Below, in pieces: positions 33,900 to 44,248 of a stretch of DNA of 64,000 bases. This DNA is from Siphonodentalium dalli (lineage: Eukaryota > Mollusca > Scaphopoda > Gadilida > Siphonodentaliidae). Under the pieces are notes generated by a model that saw only the letters and a program-made list of their open reading frames with translations, was not told the DNA's origin and made no database searches. The first letter of the stretch is position 1, and each line of letters starts with the position of its first letter. The stretch lies in assembly GCA_032622095.1 (NCBI GenBank), contig CP136069.1:42758194-42822193 (forward strand). Reading direction: 5' to 3'. Both the position numbers and the translations under genes were made by a program.

Positions 33900-35470
33900 T
33901 ACATGTAAGTGTACGTTCAGACGACCACGATTCATTTGTAAGTGGAGGAATCAGGCCCGACAAGATCGTGGATAGTTTGTTCACACAATTGCGATGCGGC
34001 ATCGTACATGATTATACCGTAGGTTGAACATCCTGAAGCATGTGATTGACTACACCGGGCATTTTCAGCTACAATTTTTATGCACACACCACTGCGAATC
34101 TTTCGTCACAAGTGGAGGTATAAACCAAGGATACGCCTCAGTTATTTCCTACGACGGAAAAGTTTCCACAAGTTTACGATTGAATCGTGGTCATCTGAAC
34201 GTTCACTAAGTGAATGTTCTGATGATCACGATTCAATCGTAAGTGGACATATTTTGTTGTGGGTAGTAACCGATACAGTGATAGTTTTACTGCGCATGGT
34301 TGCGCATTGTCGCGAATGATAAAATGTAGTATCAAGCATTTTAGATGCGAAATTGTGGCGTATCCTTGGTTACCTCCACTTGTGACTGCATCAGAACTGT
34401 GTGTGTATTTAAAAATTGTACAAAGTAAATAAAAAAACATAGGGTAGTTAATCACATGGTTAACCGCCGACAATATACTCATATGCAGAGGCGGACTGGC
34501 CGATTGGGAGACCGGGAAATTTCCCGATGGGCCGGAGGCCGGAAAAATTCTGATTCCACGTGATTTTCTATCAAGCGAGAATCCGAGGGTTTTTTTTACG
34601 GTTTGGGGGGGGGGGGGGTATATGTGGTTGGGCCGCCCAACCACAACTTGGGCCGCAAATGAAACCGACGTGGGCCGCCACATGTGTTGTTTAACCAGCC
34701 GTGTATCCAATAAGATGGTACTCTTCTCACATAAATTCATGAGGGCAGAGGCGGACTGCATGGCCGATCGAGAGACCGGGAAAATTCCGGACGTGGGCCG
34801 CCACATGTGTTGTTTAACCAGCCGAATTGGCTAATCGTAATTTTGACATTAAATGAACTTGTCGGCATCATATAACACCACGTAAAGACCCCATTAATCT
34901 CGAGATTTTAACGGTAACTCCCAGCTGTAAATCCCAAAAACATTCTTACGCACCCCTCCCCCAATTGAAATTTACAAGAAAATAGGAACGCTTCAGTTGA
35001 TGCCAGTCTAGTTTATCGGATTCGAGATTTTCTTGTATAGTTTTCAAAATGTTCTCACCCCGGGCCGAACAACCATGAACAGCCCGGTGTGTCCTGGTCT
35101 CTTGTCCGTAGCCGTGTGCATTTGTCTCGAGTTAGACCGCTAGATGTTAGATTTTATGCAATTTTTCAGGTAAAAATATCTGAATGGTCTCATACCGGGA
35201 ATATATAGAACCATGGTTTATGAATATATATGATATTAGACCAGAGGTGCAAATGCAACATGTATTTGGTCTGATTCTGATTCAAGGGGGGGGGGTGCAG
35301 TTGGAATTTTCCAATGTGGACTGTGGACGCCCCCCCCCCCCCCCAAACAGATGGGCCGGTATTATATTAATTTCCCGGGCCGGTTTCTTGGCCCAGTCCG
35401 CCTCTGCTCATATGTGATGACATCGTAATCGTGTCAACAAACTATCCATGATTTTGTCAGGCCATGGTCA
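33900..35470. mobile_element. Foldback region interrupted by a hAT element
   Basis: 33953-34010 (GATAGTTTGTTCACACAATT) pairs with 35414-35465 (inverse of GTGTCAACAAACTATCCATG). Inner pairs include AAACCAAGGATACGCC at 34122 with GGCGTATCCTTGGTT at 34354, and CACGATTCAATCGT at 34228 with ACGATTGAATCGTG at 34177. The right side has been split by the hAT insertion at 34486-35406. Confidence 0.68.
34486..35406. mobile_element. Non-autonomous hAT element with perfect 8-bp target duplication
   Basis: CTCATATG at 34478-34485 repeats at 35407-35414. The inverted ends are CAGAGGCGGACTGGCC on the left and, inward from the right, CAGAGGCGGACTGGGCC. An 8-bp duplication and CAGAGGCGG-type ends are standard for hAT. 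A second CAGAGGCGGACTGC end-like sequence occurs internally at 34744. There are long G runs and no transposase. A diverged copy lies at 62035-63257. Confidence 0.93.
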
Positions 35471-35606
35471 TCTGAATTGCCGAGGACGCTCACATTGTTG
35501 GTTGAATGAACTTTACACTTTGTTTATAAATATCTTTGCAAATTATAAAAATACATGTATCCATATCACATACATGTATATGCAGCATATTTTTCTTCTT
35601 ATTACA

Positions 35607-35733
35607 GAAATGCCAGATTCATTAGCCACGGTCAATGTTATGGAACTACAGTACCGTGTAGTTATGATACACCAAAAGATATCACACCAAAAGTTGAAAA
35701 TTAATACAACCACACGGATATCGTTAAATTAAC
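35607..35733 (+). other. Possible small exon
   Basis: TTTTTCTTCTTATTACAG is a good acceptor at about 35607. It is followed by an ATG frame beginning MPDSLATVNVMELQYR, which ends in TAA at 35731-35733 with no donor in between. No homology recognised. It might be a terminal exon or chance. Confidence 0.15.
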
Positions 35734-35990
35734 TTATATATGCATGTATAAGACGAATCACTATCTTGTATTTCCATGCCTGTTTGTGTAATGCCAATCA
35801 ATGCGGCCTGACAACAGGCGATGGGTGGAGTTTTAAAATTGACACCATAAACAATGTCGGCAACTTCAAAGTTCATGGTGTGCTACATTTAACCCCCTAC
35901 TTGTATATACTATTTACAAATTTTCTATCAAGTATTCCCATTGCTTATAGAAAGTATAGTTGGAAAAATAGACGAAAATGGCCATATGAT

Positions 35991-36512
35991 CAGGGGGTCG
36001 GAAAATATGTTCAGGCATGTATGCTGATTTTTTTCGTTCGACCCTTGTTGGGACCCACCCACCCCCGCGTCCAAACATCCACCCCCACCATTTTAACAAT
36101 AAAACAGATTTGCGGGGGGGGGGGTGTGGGAGATTCACTGTAAACTGCTGTATATGAATTTCTGTGAATACTATTTGTCATGGATGTTAACATTGACATG
36201 TAAATAGGAACGACTCATTTTGGGGTCATTCAGCAAAAAAACATCTTGGTGGCCATCTTGGAATTCAAAATTCAATCCATTAGCATGAGCTACAAGCTAT
36301 ACTGTTTGTCTGATCATCATGAAATTTGTCACTTCTGTTTTATAAATACCGGTATTTCTCTTATTGTAATGAGTTTTAAGCCAAACTCATTGCAAAAACA
36401 GTCAAACGACTTGCAGGAAAAAAACAGTTTAGTTGCGGAAAAAAATGTTTGTTGGTCCCATCAAGTTCAACCACCCATCCACCCCGGCATACGTGCCCGG
36501 AAATCCCCCCTG
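35991..36512. mobile_element. CAGGGG-family MITE, copy 1, 7-bp target duplication
   Basis: ATATGAT at 35984-35990 repeats at 36513-36519. The element starts CAGGGGGTCGG and ends CCCCCCTG. The outer 30 bp are inverted (TTCAGGCATGTATG on the left, CATACGTGCCCGG on the right). It shares ACTGTATATGAATTTCTGTG and GTGGCCATCTTGGA with copies 2 and 3. Confidence 0.85.
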
Positions 36513-36791
36513 ATATGATGGCCAATATTTTTAAAGAAGTCAATCCGCAGTATAAGTGGTATATGCTGGTATGTGTGATATTTGACATGCAGAAGTACTA
36601 GTTTGTGCTGCTATCTTCTAGTATACATAATTATGCTTGTATATTATACAGTATAATTTGTTCAATTCCCCAATGATTATGTATAATTGTGTTTACTAGT
36701 ATATGCATGGAAATAGAGTATTTGTGAACTCACCTATTCAAGTAAAGATGATAAAATCAAATGTTGTATTGACATTTGGGGTGCTACATTG

Positions 36792-37334
36792 CCCCCCCCC
36801 CGGAAACAAATTTCAGGCATGTATGGCATTTTTTCCCTTTCGATCATTTCTTGTACCCACCCACCCCCACCGCCAATTTTTTTTCCGTTTTCGGCAGTTT
36901 TTTCCGACCATTTTTTTTACACCCACCCCCCTTTTAACACTAAAACAGAGATTTGCGGGGGGAAATTCACTGTAAACAGCTGTATATGAATTTCTGTGCA
37001 TACTATTTATCATGGATGTTAACATGGACATGTAAATAGGAATGAGTCATTTTGAGGTCATTCGGCCAAAAAAACATGGCTGCCAGTGGCCATCTTGGAT
37101 TTCAAAATTTGCAACAAAATACAACACGATAACTGCCTGCAGTCAGTTTACCAGTTAGAATTACATTATTTCTCTCATTCAAAGTGGTTTTGAAGCCCAA
37201 CTCATTGCCAAAACACTAAAAAAACAAGCAGGAAAGTTTTGTTTTAGTTGCGGAAAAAATTGCTTGTTGGTGGCTTTGACCACCCACCCACCCCGGCATA
37301 CGTGCCGGAAATTTTGTTTCACCCCCCCCCCTGC
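36792..37334. mobile_element. CAGGGG-family MITE, copy 2
   Basis: Nearly identical over its body to copy 3 (for example CGCCAATTTTTTTTCCGTTT and ACAACACGATAACTGCCT). Its left end begins in a run of C rather than G, and the right end is followed by a second long C run. Ends are damaged or misassembled, so no target duplication can be read. Confidence 0.8.
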
Positions 37335-37767
37335 CCCCCCCCCCCCCCCAAGCTGTTTAAATTGCCTTAAAACATTTACAAATATATGATATTTACAAGA
37401 CCAATATGATATCATACCGGTTAGTGTTCGGTCCGAATATTCGAATGTTCGAATATTCGCTCGTAAAAATAAATATTCGAATATTCGAATAATTATTTGA
37501 CTATTCGAATATTCGAGAATAATCTCCGGGTAATTGTTTCCTTGTTTGTTATTAGTCTGGGGGTCTGTTAAAAGTATAGTCTAATTTCTACTGACCATAA
37601 ACGAAATAATATGACGTAACTGTAACGTTCTGATTTGATTGGCGTCATGACTCGACATAATTTTATTGGCTAGGTGTAAACCAGACCGTGCTTGCATGTG
37701 GTCATAGGAAGCGGACCTATAAGGCGTCATTTTGTTTTGTTTGCGCGTTGTCACTTGTGTGTATAAT

Positions 37768-38473
37768 ATGGCGTCAAATCAGGGGGGGGGGTCGGAAAAT
37801 TTTTTCAGGCACGTATGGCATTTTTTCCCTTTTCGATCATTTTTTGTACCAACCCACCCCCACCGCCAATTTTTTTTCCGTTTTCGGCAGTTTTTTCCGA
37901 TCGTTTTTTGACACCCACCCCCCTTTTAACACTAAAACAGAGATTTGCGGGGGGAAATTCACTGTAAACAGCTGTATATGAATTTCTGTGCATACTATTT
38001 ATCATGGATGTTAACATGGGCATGTAAATAGGAATGAGTCATTTTGAGGTCATTCGGCCAAAAAAATATGGCTGCCAGTGGCCATCTTGGATTTCAAAAT
38101 TTGCAACAAAATACAACACGATAACTGCCTACCAGTTAGAATTACATTATTTCTCTCATTCAAAGTGGTTTTGAAGCCAAAACACTAAAAAAAACAAGCA
38201 GGAATTTTTTTTTTTAGTTGCGGAAAAAATTGCTTGTTAGTGGCTTTGACCACCCACCCACCCCGGCATACGTGCCGGAGTTTTTTTTCTTCACCCCCCC
38301 CCCGGTCAAATTCGAAGAAATCAGATATATTGACTCACTTCACGTTGGATGCCAAAACTAAAAAGGCAACCTGCGAGCTCAATCCAGATCATGTTATTAG
38401 TTAGTGTGGCACTACGACCAACTTGTGGAAACATGCATGGGACATTGACCACTTGAACTTCATAAACAGATAA
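37768..38473 (+). pseudogene. Start of a hAT transposase (BED zinc finger), split by a MITE
   Basis: An ATG at 37768 begins MASN. The frame is then interrupted by the CAGGGG element and one copy of its 7-bp duplication. It resumes exactly in phase at 38312 (SKKSDILTHF), then reads TLDAKTKKATCE, LNPDHVIS, a TAG at 38402-38404, then CGTTTNLWKHAWDIDH. The pattern KKATC followed by GTTTNLWKH and a final H is the BED zinc finger found at the N-terminus of hAT transposases. In the usual CxxC pair the second cysteine appears replaced. No DDE or dimerisation region follows before the next repeat. The protein is dead in this copy. Confidence 0.85.
37780..38304. mobile_element. CAGGGG-family MITE, copy 3, inserted in the BED finger frame
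   Basis: GTCAAAT at 37773-37779 repeats at 38305-38311. The element starts CAGGGGGGGGG and ends CACCCCCCCCCCG. Taking it out with one duplication copy leaves an uninterrupted reading frame across the junction, which fixes the duplication at 7 bp. No coding capacity of its own. Confidence 0.93.
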
Positions 38474-38484
38474 ACTCTTGCTAA

Positions 38485-38952
38485 CCCGATAAAACTCCTC
38501 TCAATTACTATTTCAATGGCTTCGGGGGTCAAAAATATTTGATTCGAGTCGAGGAAGTCACCCATCAAAGCTCAGATTTGTTAGATATCGATTTTAGAAA
38601 TCTATTATTTTTCATTATCGGGAATTCTTTCTGGCCCAGTACGTAGTCAATTATTACCACTTGATTATAGAGTTATCCATCCTTGTCTGTTTGAATAGAA
38701 TTTTGGCGTAAAATCTCGAGCATGTTACCAAATTGACGGCAGTTATAAGTACTCATCTCGAGAACATAAGAATTTTCAAAAATCAATATCTAATAACTCT
38801 GAGCTTTGTTTGATGGGTTCCTCGACTCGAATCAAATATTTTTTACCCCCAAAGCCAAAGAAATAGTAATATAGGACCCTCTGATCGGATTGTTGTTGTT
38901 GGAATCTGTTGAGATGGGGACCCTCTTTACGGGTTGAGTACCTTTAAGCCAA
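38485..38952. mobile_element. TTAA-AGGTACTC family element inside the hAT
   Basis: Closely matches 62301-62787: TTACTATTTCAATGGCTTCG, GATTCGAGTCGAGGAAGTCA and GAGATGGGGACCCTCTTTAC. The right end GGGTTGAGTACCTTTAA is intact. The left end is altered. Confidence 0.85.
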
Positions 38953-39211
38953 AAGACCTTTTTTTTTCTCTTTTTTGTTTTGCGTATAGCATGTGCGTGG
39001 ATAAATATGCTATTTCATTAAATAATAAATTGGTTCCAAAATATGTTATCTATATAATTTTATAATTTATCTAAATATTCGAATACTATTCGAATATTCG
39101 CTCGTTATTCGAACCGAATATTCGAATACCGAAATCCGTCGAATACCGAACACTAATACCGGTACCTATATACATGTATCTGGAATGTTTTTGGGAGTAT
39201 TTGGTGCAGGT

Positions 39212-39540
39212 ACCGGTGTAACACGTCACCTCCTCCTGTCTGGATATCTTCCTCCATGGGGGAGTGTATTTGCGAATGTCCTCAGATATCTCACTCGCAC
39301 ACCCTGGGCATTTTCCCCCCATGTATGACTAAAAGAAAATTCACTCATTTAATATCGTTTGACCCTGAAATGGCCAGAAAGAAATGTTTTATGAGATTTA
39401 AGTTTGTTTTTTTATATTGAATTTTTGTTTGTTCAAGTAACATATCAAATGAGTGAAATTTTATTTTAGTCATTCATGGGGGGGGGGGGGTATCCAGAGT
39501 GGGGGATATATCCAGGGGGAGATATCTGTTACACCGGTAT
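39212..39540. mobile_element. Inverted-repeat MITE, about 330 bp
   Basis: ACCGGTGTAAC at 39212 pairs with GTTACACCGGT at 39528. CATGTATGACTAAAAGAAAA at 39319 pairs with TTTTATTTTAGTCATTCATG near 39460-39480. A 12-base G run follows. No coding content. Confidence 0.72.
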
Positions 39541-39719
39541 ATGATACCGGTATTTGTAGCTGTTTCTGACCATCATGCAGCATTTGAATGGATATAATTT
39601 ACTGTTATAACTCGGCCCCCCGGGTGATCAATTTGGATGATGTATCTTAATAATATGTATATGATCAGTCATTCCTCTTTTCTGATGTCATTACAAGCAT
39701 TAAAATTTTTTTTTTTCAG

Positions 39720-39790
39720 ACAGGAGGAGCTGCTTGACTGGATTGAGACATCAAAATTTCATTCAAGGCCTGATATGATTATCTGATAAC
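39720..39790 (+). other. Possible last exon of an unidentified gene
   Basis: A T-rich tract ending TTTTTTCAG gives a strong acceptor at 39719. The frame after it reads QEELLDWIETSKFHSRPDM then II and a TGA (39784-39786). The composition is protein-like, but I do not recognise the family and no joined upstream exon is proven. Confidence 0.25.
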
Positions 39791-40686
39791 CAATCATAGA
39801 ATCATGTTTCCTGTCAGAGTGCTTCTTGCAGACACTGCATGGTGACCCTTAATACCAATATTATTAATTCTGTCCAAGACTGGATGAGGAAGGATTTCAA
39901 ATGTTATTCGGTGTACATGTACTGGATACATGTACTGTATACATGTACTGTAGATGTTATCGGTATTCGTCCATGCATGACATGTGTGTTGTTGCTGTGT
40001 GACAGTGAGTCCTGAGTCTCCTGGCTATACACATGTACCATATGTATACCTACGGACAGTATGCACTGAATCCAGTACCATGCTTACCTGGTAACTAGTG
40101 CACACTGCAGCGAAGGGGAGGCTTTAATTTATAACCAAATGACGATCAATGTGTTCATCAAAGGCAAAAATGACACATATATGTATGCATTCCTTCCTTG
40201 ATGGAGACCGATCAGTGACCTCTACATTTTATCAGACTTATGTGGTGAAAATCTTGGCAAGTGAAGTTAGTGAATTCAATTCTACAACAGACATGTACTT
40301 GTATGCTTCATCGAGTCTCAGAAAATGTGCACTATGGCATCCAGCGTATGCATAAACTTTTTTATATTTCATACTACATTGACCAGAATTTGGAGGTGTA
40401 CCAGTTTCAAATCTCCACACAAAGCACAACAGTACCCATGGAACAGTCTCAAGCCTTGTTTCTGAGCTTATCTGAAGGATATGAACTTTTAAGTGACATA
40501 TTATTGCAGTATGTCAATATAATCAGATTCATGTACACATATAGGCCTTAAAATCCATAACAGAATCAAAATATTCTAATGTTCCTATATCTTTGTCAAC
40601 CTGCTGCATCACCAAGTAATCTGCACAAGGAGCTTAAAGTGGCTTATACATGTACCATACATGCACATTTAAAGATAGATAATCCG
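39791..40686. other. Unassigned
   Basis: TACATGTACTG words cluster at 39914-39955 (short direct repeats). The overlapping frames at 40149-40551 are not recognised. Confidence 0.3.
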
Positions 40687-40689
40687 AGT

Positions 40690-41035
40690 TCACGCTCCTC
40701 AATTACTATTTCTTTGGCTTCGGGGGTAAAAATAATTGATTCGAGTCGAGGAACACACCCTTTAAAGTTCTGAGTTACAAAATATAAATCTGTTATTTTT
40801 CACCGCCTTGAATATTTCCCGGCCTAGCAAATATTCAACGAGCCGACTGACCTAATCTTGATACCAAGTTGCGATGAACAAAATGTTGATATATAACATG
40901 TTTTGGAAAATGTTACACTAGAGTTGACAGTAGTTAGCATTATGTTTTGGTATTTAATCGATTAAGAAATGTTGTTCTTGGAATCTGATGGTATGGAGAC
41001 CATCAATTCAGATTGTTTACCTTTAATTGTCCATG
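40690..41035. mobile_element. TTAA-AGGTACTC family, diverged copy
   Basis: CTCCTCAATTACTATTTCTT, GGCTTCGGGGGTAAAAAT and GATTCGAGTCGAGGAAC match the family. The right end GATTGTTTACCTTTAA is mutated. Confidence 0.75.
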
Positions 41036-41264
41036 TTGACTTTAAAGCATAACATATGTTATCTTTATTTTTTGTATCCCTGCATAAAATGGGTTGATAA
41101 ATTTATATTATACTCACATCTGGTCTTTCGATATTCTGTGAGTTAATTAATTTATATGAAAGAATGTCATTGCATGCTAGCAATTCTGACAAACATCACT
41201 GTTACAGTGACATTACCATCCAATGTTGAATAAGTCCAATAAGATGCCAAAGTTTAATAAAATC

Positions 41265-41526
41265 TTAACCCTTCCATGACTGGAGATTCTTGAAATGTTG
41301 CTAAAACCCTGCGCCAATGCATTCTCTTATATTTGCGAGTCTCCAAAATGGAGCCTCACATATATAAGAGAATACATGGCCAAACAATATTTACCTTGAC
41401 CTTGTAATCCAGTGCATTCTCTTATACATATGAGGCTTCCTAAGTGAGACTTGCATATATACAAGAATTCACTGGTACATGATCTTTAATGCTGTACCAG
41501 CACAGCTCCCATCATGAAAGGGTTAA
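41265..41526. mobile_element. Complete 262-bp TTAA MITE with two hairpins
   Basis: TTAA lies at 41265-41268 and 41523-41526. The ends CCCTTCCATGACTGGAG and, inward from the right, CCCTTTCATGATGGGAG are inverted. Hairpins at about 41313-41382 and 41411-41475 are degenerate versions of the 69-bp hairpin. It carries the GCTGTACCAGCACAGCTCCC tail seen in several fragments. Confidence 0.88.
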
Positions 41527-43029
41527 ACATTGCATGGCCAAAGCATTGAACAATATTCTGAAAATAATATTTTAATAGACTAAAATATGTTTAACCTTCT
41601 ACGCGATTACTAGTAGCAATGTTTGTTGACAAATCACTGTAACAGTTTTGTTTACATAGCAATGGTTCCAACAGGAGAAATTTCGTTATTGGAAAACTTT
41701 CAATAATTAATATAGGAATCAGGAATTCATGTTTTTCTGAGTGGTGATGTTTTTACGAACTGTTGTATGTTATATGTTTGGCATATTTACTCACTATGAG
41801 TGCCTTGGGTCCCTTTAAAATGATTTGAAACACTCAATGAAATATCTGCACACCAGTAGATTATTTTGTAGGGATTTTAGTGTGATGAGAGTCAGAATCA
41901 TGATTCTTCGTTTGAGTCTGGTAAAAAGCAGCTGATTTGATGTAGAAATGCTATAGTTTGATTCTTGCAAAATTTTAAGGCCTGTATACATTCGCTTTTA
42001 TCCATCAAAGGTGCTCCAGACACTTCATACCGCTATAATCATAGTATGTACATGTACCTTGTTTTACAAACTTTTATGTTATTTTGCATGACCGCACTTC
42101 AAAGAACTCTAAAGCCGCTCATGCACTTAATGCATCAATTTAAAATTCTGCAACTTAATGCATCAATTTAGAATTCTGCACTTTTATCCGAATTTTTATC
42201 ACAAAAAGTCTGGAAATACTAGTGAGTACTAGTGCTATACTATTAAACATGTAGACTATATACTGTGAAAAGACTTGATAAAGTCTTAATCAATTTAACA
42301 GTTGTTTCCAGTAGAAGATAGACAAAAGCTCTTTAAGTTCCATATTTGCAGTGTTTTACACTGAGCATTAAGAGCATCTCCTTTTATTCTCAGCAGAATA
42401 TATGCAAACAACATGGTATAAATTATAATGAAAATGAATTTATGACTCCAGCCAATAATTCATTATCATTATAAATACCATGTTTGCATTGTTCATAGAG
42501 CACACAGGTGTTGCACTTATCCATGGGCCAAATTCATTCATTTGTTGCATATATTCTGTTGAGTATACAAGGAGATGGTCTCATAAATGGCCGGATTTAG
42601 TGTACCCTTTAATGCTTGTAATACATGCATGTACTAGTACCTGTTTAGACCAAGTCCACAACTTGTGGTATCGGTTGGGTTGATGTTGTTTTGGACCGAG
42701 TCCCATCCCGATACTCTTCTATAATGGACTTTACGCCCAGAATTGTGGGTTGAAGTTATCTTGATTGTAGCACTACCAGTATTTCGTCAGATTAGGTCAA
42801 AGTGACGCTTTTTTATAAGAACATAGAGGGCAGCCTTTCCCAAGCGTGATGATTTCAAACCTGCATATACTTAAAGTAATTGACCATCTCTAACGTGGTG
42901 TTACCCAGGTAATGCTGTGTTATTACACTGCAGTAATTTCCAACACCATGGTAAGGTTGTCACTTGAACACAAAACAGCACCACGATGGATGCGGTATGC
43001 AATTAAAATGCAGTGATTCTCCTTATATC
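41527..43029. other. Intron 1 sequence, mostly unassigned
   Basis: A dispersed repeat copy at 41620-41700 matches 30010-30110. A short duplication, CTTAATGCATCAATTTA, occurs at 42126 and 42153. No exon recognised. Confidence 0.4.
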
Positions 43030-43250
43030 TTTGGAACTTAAAGGAATGGATGGCCTTCGTTATAGGTTATAATTTATAAATAACATTTACAAAAAGTTTC
43101 CCAAGAATATACTAATAGTATAGGATAATGTTCATATGAATGCGTTATTATCCACAAAACACACTTTGTGTGAGTCAATCGTTTGTTTATATACAGCAGT
43201 AAATAGTGAGCGATAAGCAAAACACTCAACACCGTTGCGATTGTTTAATT
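43030..43250. repeat. Dispersed repeat, copy 2 of 3
   Basis: Shares AGAATATACTAATAGTATAG, TCCACAAAACACACTTTGTG and GATAAGCAAAACACTCAACA with 21456-21795 (and less with 61735-61930). Confidence 0.82.
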
Positions 43251-43342
43251 GAGCGATTCATGGTGACCCATTCAACACTTCAAAATCTTGAGAGGTTATA
43301 GAAGAGTAGCCGGACAGGACTCGATCCAAAACAGTTTCAACT

Positions 43343-43585
43343 GCAGTAATGCTCTAAGTAATCAACTCCTTAACCACAGCAGAATTATGGGTAACTTTTC
43401 AGGATTTAGTCGGAAATATGGCTTGTTGCCATTCATCGGAAAGCTCATGGCTTGTTGCCATTCATCGGAAAGCTCTCAGAGAGCTTTCCGATAAATGGCA
43501 ACAAGCCATATTTCCGACTAAATCCTGAAAAGTTACCCATAATTCTACTGTGTTTAAGGAGTCGATTATACTCGGAGCATTACTG
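43343..43585. mobile_element. Foldback MITE with CAGTAATGC ends and ~105-bp arms
   Basis: CAGTAATGCTCTAAGTAATC at 43343 is inverted to the end at 43585 (GAGCATTACTG). The arms match through TTATGGGTAACTTTTCAGGA and TGTTGCCATTCATCGGAAAG. The left arm has a 29-bp tandem doubling (43421-43478). A 92-bp relative with the same ends lies at 53587-53678. Confidence 0.93.
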
Positions 43586-44244
43586 TATTCGATATCTCAA
43601 GCTGTTGCATACCGAAAAGACTTGGGCTAGTACCTGAACAGTAAACCTGCAATCTGCATGATTCATGAAACAGCTATTGAAACCATGCTGAATTACACAA
43701 TTTTGTTTATGGGTTTGTTGATATGACACGAGTGCTAGCGCACAATGACGGAATGAACAGCACACCCTAGAGTTCTATCTTTCCTCAATGGCACAAGTGC
43801 CGTATCAACAAATCCATTAATACAAGTGTCTTTCTGTGTTTATTACACATTACCCGTCCTAGAATATGTGCATTTAAAAATACAGCGTTACGATGTTTAT
43901 TAAGGCACATACAGTGCTTGTTTTGTCATGTGTGATGATTTTTTTTCCGATCGTTTGAACTGGATACTCAAATAACAGAAATTGTTATATATTTTTTTTG
44001 CAACCGACAGATTTGAGGTAACTCTTTCTATAAATATATTGAAAATCATGTGTCGGGATGTAATTATTAGCAATCAATATATTTTTTGTTGCGTATATAG
44101 GTTTATACAATTTTAAGAGGCAGAACAAGATACAGGTACTTTGTATAGTTTCATTTCGCGAATGTACACAGTATCTTGTTTGGCCACTTGCAATTTTAGA
44201 AACCCATAACTGTAACGAGAAATTGTTGATTGTATATTTAAAGT
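43586..44244. other. Unassigned
   Basis: Frames on the - strand (43985-44314) overlap the left end of the next element and have no motif. Confidence 0.3.
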
Positions 44245-44248
44245 TTAA

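Larger units (their letters stand above)
37422..39155 (+). mobile_element. hAT element (TAGTGTTCGG ends) with perfect 8-bp duplication
   Basis: ATACCGGT at 37414-37421 repeats at 39156-39163. The left end TAGTGTTCGGTCCGAATATT and the right end, inward, TAGTGTTCGGTATTCGACGG are inverted. Both sides carry many CGAATATTCG sub-terminal words. Inside is the start of a BED-finger reading frame, then two nested insertions (37780-38304 and about 38485-38950). Length is 1734 bp including the nested elements, so most of the transposase is deleted. Confidence 0.95.

Noticed and set aside
34174-34806. 210-codon - strand frame
   Set aside because: It runs across the border of the hAT element and a poly-G run, so it mixes two repeats.
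35281-35344. G and C runs as quadruplex control elements
   Set aside because: Such runs occur at many repeat ends here and homopolymer length is error-prone; no gene is nearby.
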